Shown here one piece after another: positions 24,680 through 33,326 of a stretch of 64,000 nucleotides of DNA. The stretch comes from Armatimonadota bacterium (GTDB taxonomy: Bacteria; Armatimonadota; Fimbriimonadia; Fimbriimonadales; Fimbriimonadaceae), in NCBI GenBank assembly GCA_018268375.1, contig JAFDWS010000004.1, forward strand, positions 1-64,000, read 5' to 3'. The notes beneath the pieces were generated by a model. That model made no database searches. It had not been told where the DNA came from and was given only the letters and a program-made list of their open reading frames with translations. Position 1 is the first letter of the stretch; each line of letters starts with the position of its first letter. Both the position numbers and the translations under genes were made by a program.

Positions 24680-25170
24680 AGAGGCAGAGAAGTCGTGTCT
24701 TTGGTCACTGCCAAGACAAAACTGCTCTGTATCTTACCGACGCCCGGGATGGCACTGAGCCTTTCCGTGACGAGCTTCTCGTATTCCGCCATGTCCCTGA
24801 TCACGATCTTCAGGAGGTAGTCGAAGTCGCCGCTCACATGCAGACACTGCAACACTTCCGGAATCTCTAGGACGGCCTTGCGGAAGCCTTCGATTGGTTT
24901 CTCTTGATGAAGGGCCAAGCTGATCATGGCGACAACTTGAAGGTTATAACCGAGCCTCTCCGCACATAGGATCGCGGCATACCGGGAGACGAGCCCCGAC
25001 TCTTCCAGCTTTCTGACGCGCTGGAGGACTGAGGGCGGGGACAGGCCGACCCGCCTCGCGAGGTCGGCGTTTGTGATCCTTCCGTTGGACTGAAGAATGC
25101 GCAAGAGTTCGAGATCGACATCGTCGAGCCGTTCCCTTTGCCTGGGAGACAAAGTTTTCATGAGTGCCAT
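24676..25170 (-). CDS. Lrp/AsnC-family transcriptional regulator
   Basis: 164 residues. An N-terminal winged HTH (about 14-65; LDDVDLELLRILQSNGRITNADLARRVGLSPPSVLQRVRKLEE) is followed by the RAM/ACT-like effector domain (about 75-155). These proteins sense amino acids or related metabolites and assemble as multimers on DNA. It is translationally coupled to the acetyltransferase gene, suggesting shared control. An imperfect inverted repeat upstream (25210-25258) is a candidate autoregulatory operator. ATG 25161 is an alternative start. Confidence 0.93.
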   Translation of the reverse strand: MALMKTLSPRQRERLDDVDLELLRILQSNGRITNADLARRVGLSPPSVLQRVRKLEESGLVSRYAAILCAERLGYNLQVVAMISLALHQEKPIEGFRKAVLEIPEVLQCLHVSGDFDYLLKIVIRDMAEYEKLVTERLSAIPGVGKIQSSFVLAVTKDTTSLPL

Positions 25171-25209
25171 CTTCGGCGCCTTTGCCGGACAGTGTCACGC
25201 CCCCAACCG

Positions 25210-25258
25210 GGATCCTTTCGAGCCAACTCGTACCCCCGAAATACTCGAAAGGGGATCC
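25210..25258. repeat. Imperfect inverted repeat upstream of the Lrp-type gene
   Basis: Left arm GGATCCTTTCGAG (25210-25222) and right arm CTCGAAAGGGGATCC (25244-25258) are reverse complements except for two extra G in the right arm. CCCCCGAAA also occurs twice (25233-25241, 25268-25276), 35 bases apart. No T-run follows, so an operator is likelier than a terminator. Confidence 0.55.
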
Positions 25259-25342
25259 GTTCTGATGCCCCCGAAACTGTCCGAGTTACTGTTAGAAAGA
25301 CAGGGAGCAGGAAAAGTTCGTTTCGCAGATCGTCATTTTCGA

Positions 25343-25708
25343 CTAATTTTCTAGCCCTGCGTAATACGCCCTCACTTCCGGCCGAAACCATGCGATAAGG
25401 AGGGGCACACCGATGGGCAACAAGAACAGGGTCATGATCCCGACCGCAATGTTGCCCAGGTGGATCGACCAAGCGTTCTTCAGCCTTTTCGTGAGCCCGA
25501 GCCAAAGATTGAGCACCACCATGGCGAGGCTCAACGGCCCGCACAACAGGCCGACGCTCAGGACGAGGCGGCTCGAAACGTACTCGTTGGCAAGCACATC
25601 GTGCCTTGCAACGAACCAGACGCTGATTCCCAGAAGAGCCAGATTCAGGAGCGCCGCCAAGAAGCAAAACACCCCGTACCAAAAGACCGCCTTCGGCATC
25701 CTCCTCAA
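25343..25708 (-). CDS. Small integral membrane protein
   Basis: 121 residues from TTG 25708 (ATG 25699 is directly abutted by GAGGAGG, too close to be its ribosome-binding site). Three or four hydrophobic segments: about 8-33, 46-68, and 84-108 with a GIPV-type turn. A short charged loop has LTKRLKNA. No family is recognised. Divergent from rqcH with 29 bases between starts. Confidence 0.65.
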   Translation of the reverse strand: MRRMPKAVFWYGVFCFLAALLNLALLGISVWFVARHDVLANEYVSSRLVLSVGLLCGPLSLAMVVLNLWLGLTKRLKNAWSIHLGNIAVGIMTLFLLPIGVPLLIAWFRPEVRAYYAGLEN

Positions 25709-25716
25709 GAGACGAA

Positions 25717-25726
25717 CGGATACATT
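25717..25726. promoter_or_regulatory. Overlapping divergent -10-like hexamers
   Basis: Minus strand TATCCG (25722-25717) stands 8 bases before TTG 25708. Plus strand TACATT (25721-25726) stands 11 bases before GTG 25738. The two share bases 25721-25722. Confidence 0.35.
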
Positions 25727-25737
25727 GCGAAGGACCT

Positions 25738-27333
25738 GTGCGGATTCCCTTTGACAGCTTGTGCTTGGCAGCGGTTGTGGCGGAAGCCCAACCGATGGTC
25801 GGCTCGCGTGTCGAGCGCACTCTCGAGGTCGACGAGAAGACCGTCGTCCTCGGGACGTATCGGAACGGACAGTTCTGGCTTCTGCTGAGCGTCGATGCTC
25901 TCGCCCCCCGGGCCTATCTCGTCACAAGGAGACCCGAAGCCCAGAAGAACGTCGGTCGGTTTTGCTCCGATCTGCGTCGGCTCTTGACGGACGCCGAGGT
26001 CGAGTTCATACGACAGGTCCGGTTCGACCGCCTCCTCGAAATCGGCTTCGCTGGGCCATCCGGTCGCTCCGTCCTGCACGCCGAGCTCACGGGCAAGCAC
26101 GCGAACCTGATTCTCGTCGGTGAGTCGGGCATGGTCGCTACCGCGGCAATATACGAGGGCCAGAACAAGACGGCGCGCCCTGTGCTCGCCAGCAAGCCCT
26201 ACGCGCCACCGCCGCTTCCCGTCATGCGGAGTCTGCTGAGCGTGCAAGAAGGTGACGATCTGCGCGATGTCGAAGGAGCATCTCCCTTCCTTCAGAAGCT
26301 CGTCGCGTCTGGTCAGCCCCTCGCCACGATCCAAAGCACCGTCACCTCTGGCAGCTACGAGCCGGTCTACAGCCCCGGCAACGGCGCCTACCCGGTCAGC
26401 GTGGGGAGCCTGGGTTTGGAGGAGGTGCCCCGATCATCGGTGAGCATTGCCCTTGAGCAGCACTTTGCTGAACTCGTCGAAACTGATCACGTCACGAGAG
26501 CCAGGGCCGGCCTCGTTGCCCAATTGGAGCGTGTCCTCTTGGCGAGAGAAGTCGCTCTGCAGGATTTGGCCGAAGCGCTGGACGCAGCCCGCAACGCCAG
26601 GCGCCTCCAACAGAACGGAGAGCTCATCCTCGCCTATCAGCACCAGATCCAGCCGGGCGACAGCGCCTTACGAGTCATGGGCTACGAAGGAGCAGAGGTC
26701 GAGATCCCGTTGCGCCAAGACTTGACCCCGCTCGAAAACGCTGAGCGGCTGTTCTCAAAAGCCAAGCGAGCAAAGGGCAGGGCCGAGGAGCTCAAGGGCC
26801 AAGAGCAAAAGCTGCGCTCAGACGCCGAAGCACTCAACGCCGCCCTGGGCCAGGCTCGGACAGCCGAGTCCATGCGCGACCTTGAGCCGATCGTCGAACT
26901 GGCCGAAAGGAGCCGTTGGTTGGCCAAGCACGGAGCGGCGACTAAGAAGTCGGAGCGCCCTTTTGAGGGCCACGCCGTTCGCGAACTTCTCTCCCCAGGA
27001 GGGTGGCGCGTCCTCGTCGGACAAAACTCGACCGCCAACGACTACCTGACGACTAAGTTCGCCCGCCCCAGCGATCTCTGGTTCCACGTCCGCGGCGGGC
27101 CGTCCGCTCACGTGATCCTCTGCACAAACAACCAGCCCGCCCGGGTGCAGAATCTGGATCTTGAGTTCGCTGCCCAGACCGCCGCTCGCAACTCGACCCA
27201 GAAGCACTCCAGCTACGTCGCCGTGGACTACACCCAGAAGCGCTACGTCCGCAAGCCGCGTGGTTCTGCCGCCGGCTTGGCCGTCTACGACCACGAGAAG
27301 ACGATCCACGTCACCATGAAGGGGTCGTCATAA
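25738..27333 (+). CDS. rqcH: RqcH/NFACT-family ribosome quality-control factor
   Basis: 531 residues from GTG 25738, preceded by GAAGGA. The family (Rqc2/RqcH, formerly fibronectin-binding-like) binds stalled 50S-peptidyl-tRNA and adds alanine tails to mark nascent chains for degradation. Present are the NFACT-N domain (1-~180; MRIPFDSLCLAAVVAE), a coiled-coil middle (about 270-400), and NFACT-R with GQNSTANDYLTTKFARPSDLWFHVRG and KPRGSAAGLAVYDHEKTIHV. The coiled coil holds KAKRAKGRAEELKGQEQK. Cellular partners are not nearby. Confidence 0.93.
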   Translation: MRIPFDSLCLAAVVAEAQPMVGSRVERTLEVDEKTVVLGTYRNGQFWLLLSVDALAPRAYLVTRRPEAQKNVGRFCSDLRRLLTDAEVEFIRQVRFDRLLEIGFAGPSGRSVLHAELTGKHANLILVGESGMVATAAIYEGQNKTARPVLASKPYAPPPLPVMRSLLSVQEGDDLRDVEGASPFLQKLVASGQPLATIQSTVTSGSYEPVYSPGNGAYPVSVGSLGLEEVPRSSVSIALEQHFAELVETDHVTRARAGLVAQLERVLLAREVALQDLAEALDAARNARRLQQNGELILAYQHQIQPGDSALRVMGYEGAEVEIPLRQDLTPLENAERLFSKAKRAKGRAEELKGQEQKLRSDAEALNAALGQARTAESMRDLEPIVELAERSRWLAKHGAATKKSERPFEGHAVRELLSPGGWRVLVGQNSTANDYLTTKFARPSDLWFHVRGGPSAHVILCTNNQPARVQNLDLEFAAQTAARNSTQKHSSYVAVDYTQKRYVRKPRGSAAGLAVYDHEKTIHVTMKGSS

Positions 27334-27341
27334 TCGCTGGC

Positions 27342-28037
27342 ATGCCGCTCTGGCAATGGGACCAAGACGCGTTCCGGGCGATTCACCTTGGCTTGCACCG
27401 AGACTGGCTCGACCCTTACGTCAGAACCGTCACATTCACAGGTCTCGGCTACGTTCAAGCGATTGCGTGCGTCGTCAGCATCTATGACAAGAAAATTGGA
27501 GCTTGGGGCACTGGCATCGCTATTCTCGTCGCTTCTCTGGGCGCCATAGCCATCGAGAAGAATGCTCCTGCGTTTTTCGCCGTGGCTGCCCTTTGCGTCG
27601 TGGCCCTGTTCCTCGATCGCAAGGTCGTCATCGGGGCACTTTTCGCCCTGGTCGCCTCAGGGCTCGTAAGGCTCGTTGTCGAGTCGTTCGTCGACCGTCA
27701 GCGCCCGAGCAACCTGCCCTTTGCTCGGCCTCTCGAGAACCTCTACGGCTTTTCGAGCTTCCCCAGTGGTCACGCGACCACTTCGTTCGGCATCGCGGCT
27801 TTCCTCAGTTGGGTGTACGCCGGGAGCCATCGGCAAAACGTTGCAGCCATCGCAGTGTTCTGGGCTGTTCTCGTCGGCCTGTCCAGAATCTATATGGGCG
27901 TCCACTACCCGCTAGACGTGTTCGCCGCTGCCCTCCTCGGAACGGGCATGGGGAGCTTGACCTTCTTCTTGTTCAAGGCAAAGGGTTGGATCGAGTCTCA
28001 GGAGGAGAACACGCCCATCGAGCGGAACTTGGCGTAG
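27342..28037 (+). CDS. PAP2-family membrane phosphatase
   Basis: 231 residues with about five transmembrane helices. PAP2 signatures: VDRQRP (about 125), PSGH (about 144-147) and SRIYMGVHYPLD (about 184-195) containing the catalytic His. Such enzymes dephosphorylate undecaprenyl-PP, phosphatidate or similar lipids. In the first motif (K-X6-RP) the lysine position reads Glu. It lies 8 bases after rqcH and is probably co-transcribed. Its last 40 bases overlap the accA 3' end on the other strand. Confidence 0.87.
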   Translation: MPLWQWDQDAFRAIHLGLHRDWLDPYVRTVTFTGLGYVQAIACVVSIYDKKIGAWGTGIAILVASLGAIAIEKNAPAFFAVAALCVVALFLDRKVVIGALFALVASGLVRLVVESFVDRQRPSNLPFARPLENLYGFSSFPSGHATTSFGIAAFLSWVYAGSHRQNVAAIAVFWAVLVGLSRIYMGVHYPLDVFAAALLGTGMGSLTFFLFKAKGWIESQEENTPIERNLA

Positions 28038-28969
28038 CGGTGTTCCTTCAGCTTCACGGGACTCATCTTGCTCAATTCTTGGAGCGACCCCGTGATGGCT
28101 GCCCTGACGGTCTCCGCAGCCTCGAGAGGATTGGCGTAAGCGCCACCCTCTGGTTCGGGGAGAATCCGGTCGATCAACCCCATTTCCAAAGCCGACTTGG
28201 CGGTGAGCTTCAGTGCCGCTGCCGCCTGATTGCCTTTGCTTGCGTCGCGCCAGAGGATCGCCGCACAACCTTCCGGCGGAATAACAGAGTAGATCGCGTG
28301 CTCCTGCATCAAAACCGTATTGGCGGCCGCAATGCCGATCGCACCACCGCTGCCGCCTTCACCAATGACGACGCTGACGACAGGAACAGTCAGTTCGAAC
28401 ATGGACAACATGCTCGCAGCGATCGCCTCGCTGATGCCACGGCTTTCACTTTCGACGCCAGGGTCGGCCGCAGGTGTGTCGATGAACGTGACCACCGGAA
28501 GTCGGAACCGCTCCGCCATCGAGAACATTCGGATCGCCTTGCGATAGCCTTCCGGCTTCGCCATCGCAAAATTCCGGAACGTCCGCTCGTTCAAGTTCCT
28601 TCCCTTCTGGTGGCCCACGATCATGACCGGCTGACCTTCTAGGTTCGCCGGGCCCGCCACAATGGCATGGTCAGTGCCGAATCTCCGGTCGCCCTCCAAC
28701 TCGAGGAAGTCAGTGAAAATGGCATTGACGTAGTCCAGCGTGTACGGACGAGGGTCGGCCCGCGCCAACAGCACTTCTTCCCAAGCCCCGAGCCGGGAGA
28801 AGATGAGCTTGATGATGTTTTTGCGCCTGCCCTCAAAGGCCTCGATTTGTTGGCTCAGCTCCTCGGCCTTGTGCGAGTCCGTTTCGCGTGCTGCCGTCGC
28901 CCGCATCTGCGTGATGAGCTCCTCAAGGTGGAGGAGTTCCTTCATCCATTCGCGCCAAGACTTAGCCAT
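27998..28969 (-). CDS. accA: Acetyl-CoA carboxylase carboxyltransferase subunit alpha
   Basis: 323 residues. With AccD it transfers carboxyl from biotin to acetyl-CoA, giving malonyl-CoA for fatty-acid synthesis. Hallmarks: an N-terminal helical stretch (EELSQQIEAFEGRR), then DRRFGTDHAIVAGPA, GHQKGRN, MAKPEGYRKAIR, and the oxyanion segments GEGGSGGA and SVIPPEGCAAILWRDA. accD lies 6 bases upstream, forming the usual pair. Convergent overlap of 40 bases with the PAP2 gene. Confidence 0.96.
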   Translation of the reverse strand: MAKSWREWMKELLHLEELITQMRATAARETDSHKAEELSQQIEAFEGRRKNIIKLIFSRLGAWEEVLLARADPRPYTLDYVNAIFTDFLELEGDRRFGTDHAIVAGPANLEGQPVMIVGHQKGRNLNERTFRNFAMAKPEGYRKAIRMFSMAERFRLPVVTFIDTPAADPGVESESRGISEAIAASMLSMFELTVPVVSVVIGEGGSGGAIGIAAANTVLMQEHAIYSVIPPEGCAAILWRDASKGNQAAAALKLTAKSALEMGLIDRILPEPEGGAYANPLEAAETVRAAITGSLQELSKMSPVKLKEHRYAKFRSMGVFSS

Positions 28970-28975
28970 CCGACG

Positions 28976-29800
28976 TTAGGCGACGACCGCCGCCCCCTGC
29001 CTCAAATGGGCACCCAGCATGCGCACCAACTCACCGAGCGTCGACCGCATGTCTCGCCGTTCTACGATCCTGTCGAGCATCCCGCTTCGAAGCACCCATT
29101 CTGCTTGCTGGAAGTCGTCGGGCGCTTTCACGACCTGGGCTTGTTTGCTGACCCGCGCACCGGCAAACCCGACCAGGGCCTTGGGCTCGGCAAGAATGAC
29201 GTCGGCGACCGACGCATAACTCGCCAAGACGCCTGCCATGGTTGGGTCGGTGAAGACCGAAATGTACGGGATCCCGTGCGAGCGACAACGCTCGACGGCC
29301 GCCGTCGTCTTCGCCATTTGCATCAGGCTCACCAGTCCTTCCTGCATCCTGGCACCACCGCTCGCACAAAAGATGATCACGGGGCATCGCATGTCGCAGC
29401 CACGCTCCAAGGTCCGGGTGACCTTTTCGCCCGCGACCGAGCCCATGGAACCCCCCATGAAATGGAAGTCGGAGACCGCGACGCTGACCGGCATGTCAAT
29501 CAGCCTAGCGATCCCGCATGCGACGCTGTCTTCCATCCCTGTCTTAGACCTAGCGGCATCGTGCTTTGGCTTGTAGTCAGGAAACGCGAGTGGGTCAGAC
29601 GATACGAGGTCTGCGTCCATTTCTTGGAAGCTGTCTTCGTCGAACGTGTAAGCGATCCGTTCGCTCCAGTTCAAACGATGGTGGTGGCTACAGTAAGGGC
29701 AGACCTTGAAGTTGGCCTCGAAGTCGGTCGCGAACAGCGTCTTCTTACACCCCTGACACTGCACAAACCGGCCCGCTGGCGAAGGTTTCCCACTGCGCAT
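28976..29800 (-). CDS. accD: Acetyl-CoA carboxylase carboxyltransferase subunit beta
   Basis: 274 residues from ATG 29800 (ATG 29842 would give 288). The shorter start is favoured because TATCCT ends 9 bases before it. The N-terminal zinc ribbon has CQGC and CPYC 18-20 residues apart. The carboxyltransferase core includes GGSMGSVAGEKVTR, CASGGARMQEG and DPTMAGVLASYASVADV. It forms the alpha2beta2 complex with AccA, encoded 6 bases downstream. Confidence 0.95.
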   Translation of the reverse strand: MRSGKPSPAGRFVQCQGCKKTLFATDFEANFKVCPYCSHHHRLNWSERIAYTFDEDSFQEMDADLVSSDPLAFPDYKPKHDAARSKTGMEDSVACGIARLIDMPVSVAVSDFHFMGGSMGSVAGEKVTRTLERGCDMRCPVIIFCASGGARMQEGLVSLMQMAKTTAAVERCRSHGIPYISVFTDPTMAGVLASYASVADVILAEPKALVGFAGARVSKQAQVVKAPDDFQQAEWVLRSGMLDRIVERRDMRSTLGELVRMLGAHLRQGAAVVA

Positions 29801-29809
29801 CGGCCCTTG

Positions 29810-29815
29810 AGGATA
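29810..29815 (-). promoter_or_regulatory. Extended -10 (TGG TATCCT) upstream of accD
   Basis: Nine bases before ATG 29800. It would lie inside the coding sequence if translation began at 29842. Confidence 0.45.
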
Positions 29816-29880
29816 CCAGTGAGCCGCGCCAAAATCCGGCACATGGCCCTCGCAGCAAGTCCAGGGAGCACTGACGACCG

Positions 29881-30291
29881 ATGAAGTCTCACACCGTCTA
29901 CCTCTGGTTCGATACCCGGCAGCAGGAAGAGTTCGTCCGCATCACTGACCAGGTCGCACAAGCCGTCGCCGATTCGGGCGTCCAGGAAGGCATGGTCCTC
30001 GTGAGCGCCATGCACATCACGGCCGCGGTCTATGTCAACGACTGGGAGGATGGTTTGATCGAGGACATCAAGGAGTGGCTCGACCGCCTCGCTCCGAAGG
30101 CGGACTATCGCCATCATCGCACGGGCGAGGACAACGGTGAGGCCCATCTCAAGAACCTCGTGATGCACCACCAAGTCGTCTTGCCGATCACTCGCGGCGC
30201 CCTCGACCTAGGGCCGTGGCAGCAAGTCTTCTACGCGGAGTTCGACGGACAACGGAGGAAGCGCGTGATCGTTAAGGTGATGGGAGAGTGA
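29881..30291 (+). CDS. YjbQ/UPF0047 family protein
   Basis: 136 residues, the usual family length. Conserved features: [13 protein letters not shown], a His pair in [18 protein letters not shown], the [19 protein letters not shown] segment and a C-terminal [13 protein letters not shown]. The E. coli member can make thiamine phosphate in place of ThiE, but the natural role is unclear. The His residues are probably metal ligands. Tail-to-tail overlap of 20 bases with the HAD phosphatase gene. No -10 or Shine-Dalgarno is obvious at its start. Confidence 0.9.
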   Translation: MKSHTVYLWFDTRQQEEFVRITDQVAQAVADSGVQEGMVLVSAMHITAAVYVNDWEDGLIEDIKEWLDRLAPKADYRHHRTGEDNGEAHLKNLVMHHQVVLPITRGALDLGPWQQVFYAEFDGQRRKRVIVKVMGE

Positions 30292-30901
30292 TGCTGTCGA
30301 GCGAGCGGACGACGGATGTCGCCATGTGCAAGTGTCCCAGTCCGTGCCGGTCGATGCCGTAGACCTGGCAACCGGCCGCCACTCCGGACTTGACACCGTT
30401 TGGGGCGTCCTCGAACACAACGGCGTCCATCGGAGCCACCTTAAGGCGCTGGCACGCGATCAAGTACGGCTCTGGATCCGGCTTGCCACGCTGCACGTCC
30501 GCCTCGCAGACGATGGTCTCGACCGCGTCGCCAATCTCAGGAAACCGCCTGAGCACCGAGTCGACATACCACTTCATGGACGAGGTGACGAGCGCCGCCG
30601 GCACGCCCCTGTGCCGGTCGATGAAAGCAAGTGCATCCTCGAACATTTGCACTTCACTTGCGACAAGGTTCTCCATCCGTGGACGGTAAACCTCCATGAA
30701 CGCCTCGCGCTGAATCTCGGCTCCGTACCGCTCGTTCAGAGCCCGGAGCCATACCGGAAAGGTCACCCCCGTAAACTCCTCCATCTCCTCCAAGGTGATC
30801 GGCACGCCGAACTCGTTCATCGTCAAAACCTCGGTCCTCTTGTAGCAGGGCTCCGAGTCGATGAGCGTTCCGTCGAGGTCAATGAGTAAAGCCGAGGGCA
30901 C
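30272..30901 (-). CDS. HAD-superfamily phosphatase/phosphoglucomutase-like
   Basis: 209 residues from GTG 30901. HAD motifs: LIDLDGTL (nucleophile D8, D10), VTSS (motif II Ser/Thr), K in [10 protein letters not shown] (motif III) and VFEDAPNGV (motif IV). A helical cap between motifs I and II (about 20-85) makes it a subclass I HAD like beta-phosphoglucomutase or phosphoglycolate phosphatase. Substrate is not predictable here. Confidence 0.9.
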   Translation of the reverse strand: MPSALLIDLDGTLIDSEPCYKRTEVLTMNEFGVPITLEEMEEFTGVTFPVWLRALNERYGAEIQREAFMEVYRPRMENLVASEVQMFEDALAFIDRHRGVPAALVTSSMKWYVDSVLRRFPEIGDAVETIVCEADVQRGKPDPEPYLIACQRLKVAPMDAVVFEDAPNGVKSGVAAGCQVYGIDRHGLGHLHMATSVVRSLDSITLPSP

Positions 30902-30909
30902 GGCCTAGG

Positions 30910-30915
30910 ATTGTG
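30910..30915 (-). promoter_or_regulatory. -10-like hexamer 8 bases before the HAD gene
   Basis: CACAAT on the minus strand, followed by CCTAGGCC and GTG 30901. Confidence 0.4.
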
Positions 30916-30981
30916 GAGCTTGGCATTCGTCGGTTCGGGCCCTTCTGACCGTCTGCCCCCTCTTTTCCTTGAACGAAAGTC

Positions 30982-30987
30982 CATAAT
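30982..30987 (+). promoter_or_regulatory. -10 hexamer CATAAT 7 bases before leuB
   Basis: Five of six matches to TATAAT, with CCACGCC between it and ATG 30995. Confidence 0.5.
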
Positions 30988-30994
30988 CCACGCC

Positions 30995-32065
30995 ATGCCC
31001 TACAAGGTCGCTGTCTTGCCCGGCGATGGAATCGGCCCTGAAGTGATCGACGAAGCGGTCAAGGTGGTGCGGGCGAGCGGAATCGACATCGAGTGCGAAG
31101 ACGGCCTGCTCGGTGGCGTGGCCTATGACGAGACAGGCACCCCACTCCCCCCTGAAACGATCCGACTTTGCGAGAGCAGTGACGCTGTACTGCTGGGAGC
31201 GGTCGGAGGCCCGAAGTGGGACAGGGTGGAGCCAGTGGCCATGCGACCGGAAATCGGCGGCCTCCTTGCTTTACGGCGAGAACTTAACCTCTACGCGAAC
31301 ATCCGCCCCGCTAAAACCCTGCGACCGCTGTTGCATGCCTCGCCCCTGAGAGAGGGCCGCAACCTGATGGATCTCGTCGTCGTCCGCGAGCTCACGGGCG
31401 GCATCTACTTTGGAGAGCCACGTTCCCGATCGGCAGACGGCCAGAAAGCGATCGATACGTGCGTCTATACACGGGCGGAGATCGAGCGCATCACACGACA
31501 GGCGTTTCAGATTGCCCGTGGAAGACGCCGTCAGGTGACGAGTGTCGACAAGGCGAACGTGTTGGAGACGTCCCGGCTCTGGCGAGAGGTGGTTGACGAA
31601 TTCGCCTCCCAAAACCCGGACGTCAGCGTCCAGCACATGCTCGTCGACAATTGCGCCATGCAGCTCGTTCGTGACCCTGGCCAGTTCGACGTCATCCTCA
31701 CGGAGAACATGTTTGGCGACATCTTGAGCGACGAGGCTTCCATGATCACGGGCTCGCTCGGCCTCCTTCCGAGCGCGAGCCTCAGCGACGACCGAAACGG
31801 CAAGGCCTATGGCTTGTTCGAGCCCATTCACGGCTCCGCCCCCGATATCGCTGGTCAAGGACGGGCAAACCCGTTGGCAGCCATCTTGAGTGCCGCGATG
31901 ATGCTTCGCTTCTCGTTCGCCGAGCCCGAGGCGGCAGACAGGGTCGAGGCAGCCGTCGAGGCAGCCCTTGGCGAGGGACTCCGCACGGCCGATATCTTCG
32001 AAGCGAACACCAAGCTCGTCTCCACGAGCGAAATGGGCGACGCGGTCGTCGCAAAAATGGTCTAG
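30995..32065 (+). CDS. leuB: 3-isopropylmalate dehydrogenase
   Basis: 356 residues from ATG 30995. The enzyme oxidises and decarboxylates 3-isopropylmalate in leucine synthesis. Features: the N-terminal [43 protein letters not shown] and the metal/NAD signature [26 protein letters not shown] (about 235-260), with NAD-binding [15 protein letters not shown]. leuA/leuC/leuD are not nearby. It ends sharing CTAG (32062-32065) with the convergent ltrA. Confidence 0.95.
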   Translation: MPYKVAVLPGDGIGPEVIDEAVKVVRASGIDIECEDGLLGGVAYDETGTPLPPETIRLCESSDAVLLGAVGGPKWDRVEPVAMRPEIGGLLALRRELNLYANIRPAKTLRPLLHASPLREGRNLMDLVVVRELTGGIYFGEPRSRSADGQKAIDTCVYTRAEIERITRQAFQIARGRRRQVTSVDKANVLETSRLWREVVDEFASQNPDVSVQHMLVDNCAMQLVRDPGQFDVILTENMFGDILSDEASMITGSLGLLPSASLSDDRNGKAYGLFEPIHGSAPDIAGQGRANPLAAILSAAMMLRFSFAEPEAADRVEAAVEAALGEGLRTADIFEANTKLVSTSEMGDAVVAKMV

Positions 32066-33294
32066 ACGTTGCTGGCCGTTTGATGGCGGGCCGATTCCAC
32101 CCTGTTCAGGATTTCATCCAGCTCAGGCAAGTCGCGAAACGTCCAGAACACATGGAGGACGGCCAGGGTGCAGAGCGAGCCAACGATCGAAGTCGCCGGC
32201 CAACTAGGGGCGACGGCACCAACCGGTATGACCATTCCGGTGGTCGCGGCATGGGGCCAGCCGATCCGCCGGGACATCTTGGCCAACTTCGGATTGAGGC
32301 CAGACCAGTACACGGCGTGCATGGAAAGCAGTGTCATTGCAAAGCCGACCACCAGGATCAGGTTCACGGTTCCCGAACTCCCGCCGGCACTGTCCAGGAG
32401 CATTGCCTCGCGGATTCCGGCGGCTGAGAGCACGATCCCGGCCGCCAAGGGCATGTGGCTGAAGAGCCAGACCATCAGCCTCTTAATGTCCCTCGTCCTT
32501 CGCGGGATCGAGACTTGGTGCCCTTTCACTCCATCGAAATAGATCCACCAGAGGCCGAACGAGAGAAGGAGGCCAAGGGGGCCGATCACCCAGGCATTGG
32601 CCGAAAACCGTTCCGGACGCATGCCCGATACGGCCGCCAGGATCGCCTCGCCCAGCACGATGATCGTGAAAAGCCCAAACCGCTCTGGGATGTGTGAATA
32701 GTCGGGAGGGATATCGATCGAGGTCTGGGCCCGCACGAACGGCGCGGCGAAGTCGATCACGATCGCCAGTCCCCAGGCCGGCAGGATCCAAGCCGCCGGT
32801 AAGAAGGTCGAGACGGCCCAAATGGCCGCCGCGACCCCAAAGCCGATGGCATACGTTGTTGTGAGCTTGCGCGCGCGCTTGATTTGCCAACCAGCGATCA
32901 AGTACTCCGCGATAAGAGTGAGCCTGATCGCTGCATAGCAAAACGTAAAGGCGCGGGGGTTTCCTTCATAAGCGGCGGGAATATTGATCGCGATGGCAGC
33001 TACGATCAAGATCTGCAGGAACGCCATCAAACGGTGCACGAGGTCGTCGGAATCAAATCGCGACAGGTAGAACGCCTGGCCGACCCAAGCCCACCAGATC
33101 GGAATGAAGAGGACCATGAACTTCCCGATCCCGTGCCAGTCCATGTGGTGGGCCGTCGAGCTCGAGAGTTGGCTGATGGCGGCCACAAAGGCCAGGTCGT
33201 AAAAGAGTTCGAGCCATGTTGCGTGCCGCTCCTCGAAGACGCCCGGCGCCGTCCGGAGGGTCGCTGCCAAGACCAGTCCCTTCCTCAGCCTCAC
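32062..33294 (-). CDS. LtrA-family membrane protein
   Basis: 410 residues from GTG 33294 with about ten transmembrane helices. The low-temperature-requirement A family signature is visible: [23 protein letters not shown] near the N-terminus, [19 protein letters not shown], and [17 protein letters not shown] in the second half. Function is unknown; Listeria ltrA mutants grow poorly in the cold. Start codons of this gene and trmFO are 32 bases apart. Confidence 0.92.
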   Translation of the reverse strand: MRLRKGLVLAATLRTAPGVFEERHATWLELFYDLAFVAAISQLSSSTAHHMDWHGIGKFMVLFIPIWWAWVGQAFYLSRFDSDDLVHRLMAFLQILIVAAIAINIPAAYEGNPRAFTFCYAAIRLTLIAEYLIAGWQIKRARKLTTTYAIGFGVAAAIWAVSTFLPAAWILPAWGLAIVIDFAAPFVRAQTSIDIPPDYSHIPERFGLFTIIVLGEAILAAVSGMRPERFSANAWVIGPLGLLLSFGLWWIYFDGVKGHQVSIPRRTRDIKRLMVWLFSHMPLAAGIVLSAAGIREAMLLDSAGGSSGTVNLILVVGFAMTLLSMHAVYWSGLNPKLAKMSRRIGWPHAATTGMVIPVGAVAPSWPATSIVGSLCTLAVLHVFWTFRDLPELDEILNRVESARHQTASNV

Positions 33295-33302
33295 TGACGC
33301 GG

Positions 33303-33308
33303 ATTCTA
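33303..33308 (-). promoter_or_regulatory. -10 hexamer TAGAAT 8 bases before ltrA-like gene
   Basis: Preceded by CGG on the minus strand and followed by CCGCGTCA and GTG 33294. Five of six matches to TATAAT. Confidence 0.5.
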
Positions 33309-33313
33309 CCGGT

Positions 33314-33319
33314 CACAAT
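33314..33319 (+). promoter_or_regulatory. -10-like hexamer 7 bases before trmFO
   Basis: CACAAT then CCGCAGA then ATG 33327. It lies only 5 bases from the opposing TAGAAT of the divergent gene. Confidence 0.4.
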
Positions 33320-33326
33320 CCGCAGA

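Noticed and set aside
27503..28642. Plus-strand open frame across PAP2 and accA
   Set aside because: Out-of-frame/antisense shadow of two clear genes.
28667..29884. Plus-strand open frame across accA/accD
   Set aside because: Antisense shadow of the carboxylase genes.
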